Of a stretch of 6,677 bases of DNA, positions 1-6,098 are shown piece by piece. The notes below the pieces were generated by a model. It did no database searches and was not told where the DNA came from. It was given only the letters and a program-made list of their open reading frames with translations. Numbering within the stretch: the first letter of the stretch is position 1; each line of letters begins with the position of its first letter. Origin of the DNA: Pedococcus sp. (lineage in GTDB: Bacteria; Actinomycetota; Actinomycetes; Actinomycetales; Dermatophilaceae). The position numbers and the translations under genes were made by a program. The stretch is taken from contig JAICSZ010000125.1 of the NCBI GenBank assembly GCA_025936615.1, forward strand, positions 1 to 6,677. Reading direction: 5' to 3'.

Positions 1-743
<743 letters not shown>

Positions 744-793
744 GGCGCGCCGGCCCCCGCCGCACACCTCGTCCCATCGGGGTGAGATGCCTG

Positions 794-815
794 CTGCCCG
801 ACCGAGACCGGGCGG
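794..815 (+). terminator. Weak hairpin downstream of cbs, possible terminator
   Basis: GCCCG (796-800) and CGGGC (809-813) can pair around an 8-nt loop. The outer bases C794/T795 against G814/G815 extend the stem by one C-G pair and one G-T wobble. No T tract follows, so it does not match a canonical intrinsic terminator. High-GC actinomycetes often lack T tracts, so its position about 50 nt after the cbs stop makes the reading possible. In GC-rich DNA a stem this short can also arise by chance. Confidence 0.2.
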
Positions 816-826
816 ACAACCACCCT

Positions 827-886
827 CGGATCGCTCGTGCTGCGACCTTTCCGAACCGGGAGTACGGTCGCAAAAAGGGCGATCCG
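827..886 (+). promoter_or_regulatory. 60-bp interrupted dyad upstream of the MFS gene, candidate operator
   Basis: Two nested inverted repeats share exactly one centre (between 856 and 857). The outer arms are CGGATCGC (827-834) and GCGATCCG (879-886), 8 of 8 matched. The inner arms are TGCGACC (841-847) and GGTCGCA (866-872), 7 of 7 matched. The segments between outer and inner arms are both 6 nt, and a few bases in them also pair symmetrically. The only TANNNT-type -10 that I see in this intergenic stretch, TACGGT (863-868), lies inside the dyad; a poor -35-like TGCGAC (841-846) sits 16 nt upstream. A regulator bound here could therefore cover a promoter for the transporter gene, whose ATG is 46 nt downstream. 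The symmetry is seen directly; operator function is inference. The alternative is a stem-loop in the leader RNA. Confidence 0.4.
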
Positions 887-921
887 CCGGTGGACCGCCC
901 CAACTTGTCTGGACGGGAGAC

Positions 922-926
922 AGGAG
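922..926 (+). promoter_or_regulatory. Ribosome binding site deciding the MFS start
   Basis: AGGAG lies 6 nt before the ATG at 933. The same frame is open further upstream to an ATG at 837, but that start would lie inside the dyad and would add 32 residues rich in Arg and Thr that do not look like an MFS N-terminus. This site therefore favours 933. Confidence 0.75.
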
Positions 927-932
927 CGGTCG

Positions 933-2399
933 ATGGCGACAGCAGCAGCAGAGGGCGGCGCGGTTCGCAGCCTGATCCCGGTGCGGATGGACCGCCTCCC
1001 CTGGGCCCGGTTCCACTGGCTCGTCGTGTTCGGCCTCGGCACCGCGTGGATCCTCGACGGGCTCGAGATCCAGCTCGTCGCCTCGGCGGGATACCAGCAC
1101 ACCCTGCACATGAGCAGCACCGAGGTGGGCTTCACCGGCACGATCTACCTCATCGGACAGGTTGTCGGTGCGCTGTTCTTCGGTCGGTTGACCGACAAGC
1201 TGGGTCGCAAGCGGCTGTTCGTCATCACCTTGGCCATCTACCTCGTCGGCTCCGGTGTCGCCGGCCTGGCGTGGAGCACCTGGTGGCTGTGGCTGTGGCG
1301 GTTCGTCGCTGGGCTGGGCATCGGCGGTGAGTACACCGCGATCAACTCCGCGATCGACGAGCTGATCCCGGCGAAGTACCGCGGCCGGGTCGACATCGCC
1401 ATCAACGGCACCTACTGGTTCGGCGCCATGATCGGCGCCTTTGCCAACATCTTCCTGCTCAACCACGACCTCGTCGCCGAGAGCTGGGGCTGGCGCATCG
1501 GCTTCTTCGTCGGCCCGCTGCTCGGGCTGGTCATCATCTGGCTACGGCGGCACATCCCCGAGAGCCCCCGCTGGATGGTGACGCACGGCCACTCCGAGGA
1601 GGCACACCAGATCGTCGACGACATCGAGGCCAGCGTCAGGGCGCAGGGCAAGCCGGTGCCGGACATCGACGAGAGCAAGGCGATGCTCATCAAGGCCAAG
1701 GAGCGGCTGCCGCTGAGCGACCTCGTCGACGTCTTCTTCCGCAAGTACCCGAGACGCACGGTGCTCGGCCTCACGATGATGATCACGCAGAGCTTCCTCT
1801 ACAACGCGATCTTCTTCACCTACATCCTGGTGCTGAAGAACTTCTACGGCCTGCAGGGCTCGACCGCGGAGAAGTACTTCTTCCCCTTCGCCGTCGGCAA
1901 CCTGCTGGGGCCGCTGGTGCTCGGGCACCTCTTCGACACCATCGGCCGGCGCAAGATGATCTTCGGGACGTACTTCATCTCCGGCGCCATCCTGGCCATA
2001 TCGGCCTTCCTGTTCGTCAACGACGCGTTGAGTGCGCTGACCCAGACGCTGCTGTGGGTCGGCTCGTTCTTCTTCGCCTCCGCAGGTGCGTCCGCCGCCT
2101 ACCTCACCGTCAGCGAGATCTTCCCCCTCGAGGTGCGTGGGCAGGCGATCTCGTACTTCTTCTCGATCGGGCAGCTGGTCGGCGCGACCGGTCCGACCAT
2201 CTACGGCGCCCTGATCGGTGACGGCAAGGACCGCGTGCCGCTGTTCTACGGCTACCTGCTCGGCGCGGGCGTGATGATCCTCGGCGGGCTGATCGCCTGG
2301 TTCTTCGGCGTGAACGCCGAGGGACAGAGCCTCGAGGACGTCGCAGACCCGCTGAGTCGCGTCGACACGCCACCGGCCCGCGAGACGGCAGCGGTCTAG
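933..2399 (+). CDS. MFS transporter, sugar-porter-like, substrate unknown
   Basis: This is a predicted 12-helix inner-membrane secondary transporter of 488 residues. Hydrophobic segments run through both halves, with a charged cytoplasmic loop at about 205-275. Family signatures are clear: motif A as GRLTDKLGRKR (84-94) in the loop after helix 2, repeated in the C-terminal half as GHLFDTIGRRK (331-341); RFVAGLGIGGEY (123-134); PESPRW (209-214), the sugar-porter motif at the end of helix 6; EIFPLEVRGQ (395-404); and a sugar-porter-like tail, GQSLEDV (464-470). Helix 1 carries acidic residues in DGLE (42-45), which recalls proton-coupled members that take organic acids or niacin. The substrate cannot be decided from this. 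Start chosen from AGGAG 6 nt upstream. Nine bases separate its stop from the stress-protein gene, so it is probably the first gene of a forward operon. A dyad upstream may control it. Confidence 0.88.
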   Translation: MATAAAEGGAVRSLIPVRMDRLPWARFHWLVVFGLGTAWILDGLEIQLVASAGYQHTLHMSSTEVGFTGTIYLIGQVVGALFFGRLTDKLGRKRLFVITLAIYLVGSGVAGLAWSTWWLWLWRFVAGLGIGGEYTAINSAIDELIPAKYRGRVDIAINGTYWFGAMIGAFANIFLLNHDLVAESWGWRIGFFVGPLLGLVIIWLRRHIPESPRWMVTHGHSEEAHQIVDDIEASVRAQGKPVPDIDESKAMLIKAKERLPLSDLVDVFFRKYPRRTVLGLTMMITQSFLYNAIFFTYILVLKNFYGLQGSTAEKYFFPFAVGNLLGPLVLGHLFDTIGRRKMIFGTYFISGAILAISAFLFVNDALSALTQTLLWVGSFFFASAGASAAYLTVSEIFPLEVRGQAISYFFSIGQLVGATGPTIYGALIGDGKDRVPLFYGYLLGAGVMILGGLIAWFFGVNAEGQSLEDVADPLSRVDTPPARETAAV

Positions 2400-2408
2400 G
2401 TCGCCGCG

Positions 2409-2966
2409 ATGACCGACGAAGACCAGCCCTACACCATCGTGGTGGGCGTGAGCGCCACCTCCAACTCGCCGACAGCATTGCACTGGGCTGCCGAGCTGGC
2501 CGCCCTGCGCGGTGGTCGGGTGGTCGCCGTGCGAGCCTGGCGGCCCACTGCCCCGCAGACCGGCTCACGGGTGACACCGGCTCCCCTGTCGGAGGACGTC
2601 TCCTCCGCCGAGCGGGAGGCCCGTGCCGCACTCGAGACGGATGTCGCGGAGGTCCTCGGGGCCGGGCACGGCGTCGAGGTGCGCCTGGTGCACGGTGGCA
2701 AGCGCAGGGCGCTGCTGCGGGTGTCCGAGGACGCCGACCTGCTCGTGGTCGACGCGCCACGCCGGCTCGACCTCACCACCCTGCCGGGCTTCGCCCAAAG
2801 ACTCGTGTATGCCGCGCGGTGCCCGGTCGTGGTCATGCCACCTTCGGTGTCGGGTGCCCGGCGTACCGCCGTCGAGCGGGCGGCCGGCGCGCTCGGCCGC
2901 GGCGTCACGGATGCCGCCGGCCGAGCGCCCCGCCCGGGCCTGGGACACCTTCAACCGCCGGGCTGA
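2409..2966 (+). CDS. Universal stress protein (UspA) domain protein, degenerate nucleotide site
   Basis: This 185-residue cytoplasmic protein has one Usp fold. The first strand is IVVGV (10-14), followed by the helix with TALHWAAELAALRGG and the strand VVAVRAW (38-44). A variable linker follows, then the late strands LLVVDAP (111-117) and CPVVVMPP (138-145). ATP-binding members have an Asp after the first strand (GVDGS) and G-x2-G-x9-G(S/T) after the LLVV strand. Here Ser15 takes the Asp position and the segment after LLVV reads DAPRRLDLTTLPG, with no such glycine pattern. It probably does not bind ATP in the usual way (inference). The last 40 or so residues are a low-complexity Ala/Arg/Gly/Pro tail beyond the usual length of about 140-150. 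The Shine-Dalgarno is weak (AGG at 2398-2400), and with a 9-nt gap translation is probably coupled to the transporter gene. Its stop is in the same frame as the next gene. Confidence 0.8.
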   Translation: MTDEDQPYTIVVGVSATSNSPTALHWAAELAALRGGRVVAVRAWRPTAPQTGSRVTPAPLSEDVSSAEREARAALETDVAEVLGAGHGVEVRLVHGGKRRALLRVSEDADLLVVDAPRRLDLTTLPGFAQRLVYAARCPVVVMPPSVSGARRTAVERAAGALGRGVTDAAGRAPRPGLGHLQPPG

Positions 2967-2975
2967 TGTGAACAG

Positions 2976-3509
2976 ATGGAGCGCTGGGAGTCGCCGGTGG
3001 AGCGGGCCATCAGGGAAGCGCAGGAGCGCGGCGAGTTCGACAACCTGCCGGGCGCCGGCAAGCCGCTGCCTTCGCTGGGCAGCGTGGACAGCGACGACCC
3101 CGACTGGTGGGTCAAGGGACTGCTCCAGCGCGAGCAGCTCGACCTGACCGGGGCCATGCCACCGGCCATCGCTCTGCGCAAGGAACGGGCGACCTTCCCG
3201 GAGTCCCTGCTCGACCTGCGCACCGAGGAGGGCGTGCGTGCCGTCCTCGAGGACTTCAACCGGCGGGTCAGGCACGACCGGTTGCGCCCGACGGTCGGCC
3301 CACTGCCACCGATCCTGGCTCCCACGGTCGACGTGGAGGAGCAGGTGGCACGTTGGCGCGAGCTGCGCGCGGCCGCCGACGCGCGGGCGCGGGCAGCCAA
3401 TCTGGCCGCGGAGACCGACCGGACGAGCCATGGCGAGAGCGCTCAGGACGCGGGCAGGCGAACGACGACCGGCTGGTTGCGCCGCCTGCTGGGGGGTGGA
3501 GGGCCGTGA
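2976..3509 (+). CDS. DUF1992 / DnaJC28 conserved-domain protein
   Basis: This is a 177-residue soluble protein. Residues 7-31 contain the hallmark of the DUF1992 family (conserved domain of DnaJ homologue subfamily C member 28), with VERAIREAQERGEFDNL followed by PGAGKPL. DWWVKGLLQRE (43-53) and a charged helical segment to about 138 complete the domain. There is no J domain, as is usual for bacterial members. The C-terminal 35 or so residues are low complexity and end in a Gly-rich stretch. The molecular function of the family is not established in bacteria. The start at 2976 gives the expected N-terminus just ahead of the motif, but no Shine-Dalgarno precedes it. The usp stop (2964-2966) is in the same frame, only three codons upstream, so translation probably depends on the upstream gene. 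Confidence 0.85.
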   Translation: MERWESPVERAIREAQERGEFDNLPGAGKPLPSLGSVDSDDPDWWVKGLLQREQLDLTGAMPPAIALRKERATFPESLLDLRTEEGVRAVLEDFNRRVRHDRLRPTVGPLPPILAPTVDVEEQVARWRELRAAADARARAANLAAETDRTSHGESAQDAGRRTTTGWLRRLLGGGGP

Positions 3510-3558
3510 GCGAGGGGGCGCCGCCGGCGGCAGATGTTCGACGTCGCCGGTCGCGGGG

Positions 3559-3564
3559 TAGGGA
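3559..3564 (+). promoter_or_regulatory. Ribosome binding site (or -10-like element) deciding the SDR start
   Basis: TAGGGA ends 7 nt before the ATG at 3572. Read as a Shine-Dalgarno (AGGGA) it is well placed. The same bases also resemble a leaderless-type -10 at the right distance from the ATG, although the last consensus T is missing. Either reading supports 3572 over the in-frame GTG at 3506, which overlaps the previous stop. Confidence 0.55.
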
Positions 3565-3571
3565 CCCTGCC

Positions 3572-4597
3572 ATGAGCACCGACACCGCGACCAGGAACAC
3601 CCGCACCGTCGTCGTCACCGGCTCCAGCGGCGGCATCGGCCGGGCCACCGCCATCGAGTTCGGTCGTCGAGGAGCCAAGGTCGCGCTGCTGGCGCGGGGC
3701 GAGGCAGGCCTGGACGGCGCAGCCATCGAGGTCGAGCGGGCCGGCGGCACGGCCCTGGCCATCCCCACGGACATGGCCGACCACGACCAGGTCGTGGCCG
3801 CCATCGAGCGCATCGAGCGCGAGCTCGGGCCGATCGACACCTGGGTGAACGTCGCCTTCACCTCGGTATTCGCCCGCTTCGACGACATCCGTCCCGAGGA
3901 GTTCAGACGCGTCACGGAGGTCAGCTACCTCGGCTACGTCTACGCGACGATGGCGGTGCTGCCACGCATGAAGCAGCGTGGCCACGGCACCATCGTCCAC
4001 GTCGGCTCGGCGCTCGCCTACCGGGGCATCCCGCTGCAGACTGCCTACTGCGGCGCCAAGCATGCGATCCAGGGCTTCCACGAGGCGTTGCGCTGCGAGC
4101 TGCTCCACGAGAAGTCCCCGGTCAAGGTGACCATGGTGCAGATGCCGGCGGTGAACACGCCGCAGTTCTCCTGGGTCCTCTCCCGCTTGCCGAAGCATGC
4201 CCAGCCGGTTCCGCCGATCTACCAGCCGGAGGTCGCGGGCCGGGCCGTCGTGTACGCCGCGGACCACCCCGGGCGACGCGAGTACTGGGTCGGTGGAAGC
4301 ACGGTGGGGACCCTGGTCGCCAACGCCATCGTCCCGGGGCTGCTCGACCGCTACCTCGCCAAGACCGGCTTCAAGTCCCAGCAGACCTCCCAACCACGTG
4401 ATCCGGACCAGCCGGAGAACCTCTGGAAGCCGGCGGACGGGGAGCGGGACTTCGGCACCCACGGCGAGTTCGACTCCCGCTCGACCGACCGGTCAGCCCA
4501 GCTGTGGGCATCGCAGCACCATGGCGCGCTGGCTGGTGCGGGTGCCGCGCTCGCGGCGGCCGGCACCGCCTTGGCCACCCGGCTCTCCCGCGGTTGA
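3572..4597 (+). CDS. Short-chain dehydrogenase/reductase, substrate unknown
   Basis: This is a 341-residue NAD(P)-dependent oxidoreductase of the SDR superfamily. The Rossmann dinucleotide motif TGSSGGIG is at 16-23, the catalytic Ser is S146 in HVGSALAY, and the active-site pair is Y159 and K163 in YCGAK. Two positions differ from classical SDRs: the NNAG motif is NVAF (93-96), and the catalytic Asn expected in the helix around 118 reads EVSYLG, with Ser. I recall the latter as common in this actinobacterial and proteobacterial subgroup, whose members also share the PVPPIYQPE and YWVGGSTV segments (213-221, 238-245). About 90 residues past the core form a long C-terminal extension, with GLLDRYLAKTG, a polar linker and an Ala/Gly-rich hydrophobic tail (about 318-336) that could contact a membrane. 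Substrate unknown. An in-frame GTG at 3506, overlapping the previous stop, is a less likely start. It ends one base from the convergent msrA. Confidence 0.87.
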   Translation: MSTDTATRNTRTVVVTGSSGGIGRATAIEFGRRGAKVALLARGEAGLDGAAIEVERAGGTALAIPTDMADHDQVVAAIERIERELGPIDTWVNVAFTSVFARFDDIRPEEFRRVTEVSYLGYVYATMAVLPRMKQRGHGTIVHVGSALAYRGIPLQTAYCGAKHAIQGFHEALRCELLHEKSPVKVTMVQMPAVNTPQFSWVLSRLPKHAQPVPPIYQPEVAGRAVVYAADHPGRREYWVGGSTVGTLVANAIVPGLLDRYLAKTGFKSQQTSQPRDPDQPENLWKPADGERDFGTHGEFDSRSTDRSAQLWASQHHGALAGAGAALAAAGTALATRLSRG

Positions 4598-4598
4598 G

Positions 4599-5309
4599 TC
4601 AGTCGCCGCCCTCGGCGTTCAGCACGCTCTGCTGGGACGGCAGCTGGTCCTGCTTGACGATCCCGACCGGGCAGGTCATGCCCTTGAACCCGTGGTTGCA
4701 GTAGCCGCCGGGGTTCTTGAACAGGTACTGCTGGTGGTAGTCCTCGGCGTAGTAGAACGGGCCGGCATCCTCCGCGGGACGAATCTCCGTGGTGATGGGG
4801 CCGAAGCCGTTGTCGTCCAACACCTTCTGGAAGGCCTCGCGGGTCGCCTGCGCGGCCCGCTCCTGCTCGGGCGTCGTCCAGTAGATGGCCGACCGGTAGG
4901 CCGTGCCGATGTCGTTGCCCTGGCGGTTCGCCGTGGTGGGGTCGTGGTTCTCCCAGAACTCCTTGAGGAGCAGCTCAGGGGTGGTCCGCTCGGGATCGTA
5001 GGCGACCAGCACGGTCTCGGCGTGCCCGGTGCGGCCGGTGCAGGTCTGCTCGTAGGTCGGGTTGGGGGTCAGCCCGCCCATGTAGCCGGCAGCGGTCGCC
5101 ATCACGCCTGGCTGCTGCCAGAAGATCCGCTCCGCGCCCCAGAAGCAGCCCATGGCGAGGTAGAGCACCTCGGTGCCCTCGGGCCACGGCCCCTCGACGG
5201 GCGTGTGCAGCACCAGGTGCTCGCGGGCGATCTCGAAGGGCCGGCTCGTGCGCCCGGGCAGCGCCGTGTCGGCTGTGGGCATCGTGGACTTGTCGCGGTT
5301 GAAGAACAT
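4599..5309 (-). CDS. msrA: Peptide-methionine (S)-S-oxide reductase MsrA
   Basis: This enzyme reduces the S epimer of methionine sulfoxide, free or in protein, back to methionine, with thioredoxin as the usual reductant. The 236-residue protein has the catalytic motif GCFWGAE (54-60) with nucleophile C55 and acid E60, and the conserved TGHAE (94-98), FWENHDPTT (118-126) and YRSAI (138-142). The tail NPGGYCNHGFKGMTCPVG carries two likely recycling cysteines, C204 and C213, nine residues apart; from memory E. coli MsrA has eight. The N-terminal 45 residues precede the core, as in other longer MsrA forms; there is no signal peptide, so it should be cytoplasmic. The start at 5309 has AGGGAG (bases 5314-5319, minus strand) 4 nt upstream. 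The frame stays open to an ATG at 5438, but that extension is basic, unlike MsrA, and would remove the promoter. A sigma-R-type promoter lies just upstream. Confidence 0.96.
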   Translation of the reverse strand: MFFNRDKSTMPTADTALPGRTSRPFEIAREHLVLHTPVEGPWPEGTEVLYLAMGCFWGAERIFWQQPGVMATAAGYMGGLTPNPTYEQTCTGRTGHAETVLVAYDPERTTPELLLKEFWENHDPTTANRQGNDIGTAYRSAIYWTTPEQERAAQATREAFQKVLDDNGFGPITTEIRPAEDAGPFYYAEDYHQQYLFKNPGGYCNHGFKGMTCPVGIVKQDQLPSQQSVLNAEGGD

Positions 5310-5313
5310 CTCG

Positions 5314-5319
5314 CTCCCT
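5314..5319 (-). promoter_or_regulatory. msrA: Ribosome binding site of msrA
   Basis: On the minus strand AGGGAG lies 4 nt before the ATG whose first base is 5309. It fixes the start and excludes the in-frame ATG at 5438. Confidence 0.75.
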
Positions 5320-5338
5320 CGGGTGGCTACACCTGTCC

Positions 5339-5365
5339 AACCGTTCCACGTGGCGCAATGATTCC
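5339..5365 (-). promoter_or_regulatory. Sigma-R / SigH-type promoter of msrA
   Basis: On the minus strand GGAAT (bases 5361-5365) is followed by 18 nt and then GGTT (5339-5342). This fits the thiol-oxidative-stress promoter pattern known for Streptomyces SigR and mycobacterial SigH (GGAA[T/C], 17-20 nt, [G/C]GTT). Transcription would start near 5328-5332, giving a leader of about 20 nt that contains the ribosome binding site. Methionine sulfoxide reductases are known members of these regulons, so sequence and gene function agree. Use by the sigma factor is inference. The -35 is only 3 bases from the proposed start of the divergent gene at 5369. Confidence 0.6.
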
Positions 5366-5368
5366 CCG

Positions 5369-6088
5369 ATGAGCGGCGACAGGGGCGGCGTGACGGGGGC
5401 AGCAGGCCGCAGCTCCTCGGCCGAGCCCTCCCCGTCACCGCGATCTGCGCGGAGCTCCAGTGGCCGGCCCAACCGGGTCGCGCCGGACGGCTCGCTCGCG
5501 GCAGTGGCCGACCGGGGGCTGTTCTGGGGAAACCGGGGACAGCTCCTCGACCCCCAGGGCGAGCTGGCCCGGCACTCGCGGGGCCTCGGCTGGGTCATCT
5601 GTCGGCTGGAGTTCAACGGTCGGCACCGCGTCCAGTGGCAGCCGGGCCGGCTCACCGAGCTCTACTTCCTCGACGAGCCCACCGCGCTGGCCGCCGGGCA
5701 CCGGCCCTGCGGCGAGTGCCGTCACTCCGACTACCAGCGCTTCAGGGCCGCGTGGGTTGCGGCGCATCCTGCCGACGAGGTCGGCGCCCGGGCCATGGAC
5801 CGTCACCTGCACGCCGACCGGCTCGAGGCTCCCGGCAGGCACCGCACCCACGAGGCGGCGCTGGCGGACCTGCCGGACGGAGTGGTCGTCGAGCATGACC
5901 GGGAGTTCTGGCTGGTCATGGGAGCCCGACTCCACCGGTGGACCTTCGGCGGCTACGTGGAGGCGCGCGACCGGAGTGGCTTTCCCGCCGACGTGGTCGT
6001 CCGCACCCCGCGGGCCACGGTGGCAACGCTGCATGCCGGCTTCGAGCCCGAGTACCACCCGTCCCTGACGACATCGGCCTGCGGATAG
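5369..6088 (+). CDS. Conserved uncharacterised protein with H-R-P-C-x-x-C-R motif
   Basis: I do not know a function for this 239-residue soluble protein. Residues 1-40 are a Ser/Arg/Pro/Gly-rich low-complexity stretch. The conserved-looking part begins near 44-60 (ADRGLFWGNRG), with WVICRLEF at 75-82, then LTELYFLDEPTALAAGHRPCGECRHSDY in the middle (95-122), MDRHLHADRL (143-152), LPDGVVVEHD (168-177) and LHRWTFGGY (188-196). From memory, bacterial homologues of about 170-200 residues share the TELFFLDE...TALAAGHRPCxECR block. H111, C114 and C117, with H146 and H148, could form a metal site. The R-P-C-x-x-C-R string superficially recalls the zinc-binding block of Ada, but the fold is not shown to be related. 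The start is uncertain: the ATG at 5369 lacks a Shine-Dalgarno, and a GTG at 5504 sits just before the conserved part. It diverges from msrA and is 10 nt upstream of metB. Confidence 0.75.
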   Translation: MSGDRGGVTGAAGRSSSAEPSPSPRSARSSSGRPNRVAPDGSLAAVADRGLFWGNRGQLLDPQGELARHSRGLGWVICRLEFNGRHRVQWQPGRLTELYFLDEPTALAAGHRPCGECRHSDYQRFRAAWVAAHPADEVGARAMDRHLHADRLEAPGRHRTHEAALADLPDGVVVEHDREFWLVMGARLHRWTFGGYVEARDRSGFPADVVVRTPRATVATLHAGFEPEYHPSLTTSACG

Positions 6089-6091
6089 CCT
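6065..6091 (+). promoter_or_regulatory. Probable leaderless promoter of metB
   Basis: TAGCCT (6086-6091) matches the actinobacterial -10 TANNNT and ends 7 nt before the metB ATG, so transcription would begin at or next to the start codon. CTGACG (6065-6070) resembles a -35 (TTGACN), with a rather short 15-nt spacer. No Shine-Dalgarno precedes the ATG, which fits a leaderless mRNA. The -10 begins on the TAG stop codon of the preceding gene. This would let metB be transcribed independently of that gene. Confidence 0.5.
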
Positions 6092-6098
6092 TGCCGGC

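Noticed and set aside
1542..2483. Long minus-strand open frame (313 codons) opposite the MFS gene
   Set aside because: The translation is rich in Arg, Glu, Asp, Val and His without domain motifs. It is the mirror of a real gene in high-GC DNA and has no ribosome binding site.
2870..2980. Frameshift or broken single usp-DUF1992 gene
   Set aside because: Each protein has a complete domain of usual size, and the two genes are in the same frame, so no frameshift is needed. The low-complexity usp tail alone does not show a break.
3520..3546. Palindromes GCCGCCGGCGGC and CGACGTCG between the DUF1992 and SDR genes
   Set aside because: They are simple GC-rich self-complementary strings that arise often by chance here, and neither forms a good stem-loop or lies at a clear promoter position.
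3107..3571. In-frame upstream extension of the SDR gene to 3107
   Set aside because: This part overlaps the DUF1992 gene in another frame and translates to Arg/Gly-rich sequence. The Rossmann motif sits at the expected distance from the ATG at 3572.
2565..4462. Several long minus-strand open frames opposite the usp, DUF1992 and SDR genes
   Set aside because: All are shadows with biased composition and no recognisable motif; the forward frames carry conserved family signatures.
4197..5372. Forward open frame of 391 codons through the end of the SDR gene and across msrA
   Set aside because: It is out of frame with the SDR gene and antisense to msrA, whose catalytic motifs are unmistakable on the minus strand.
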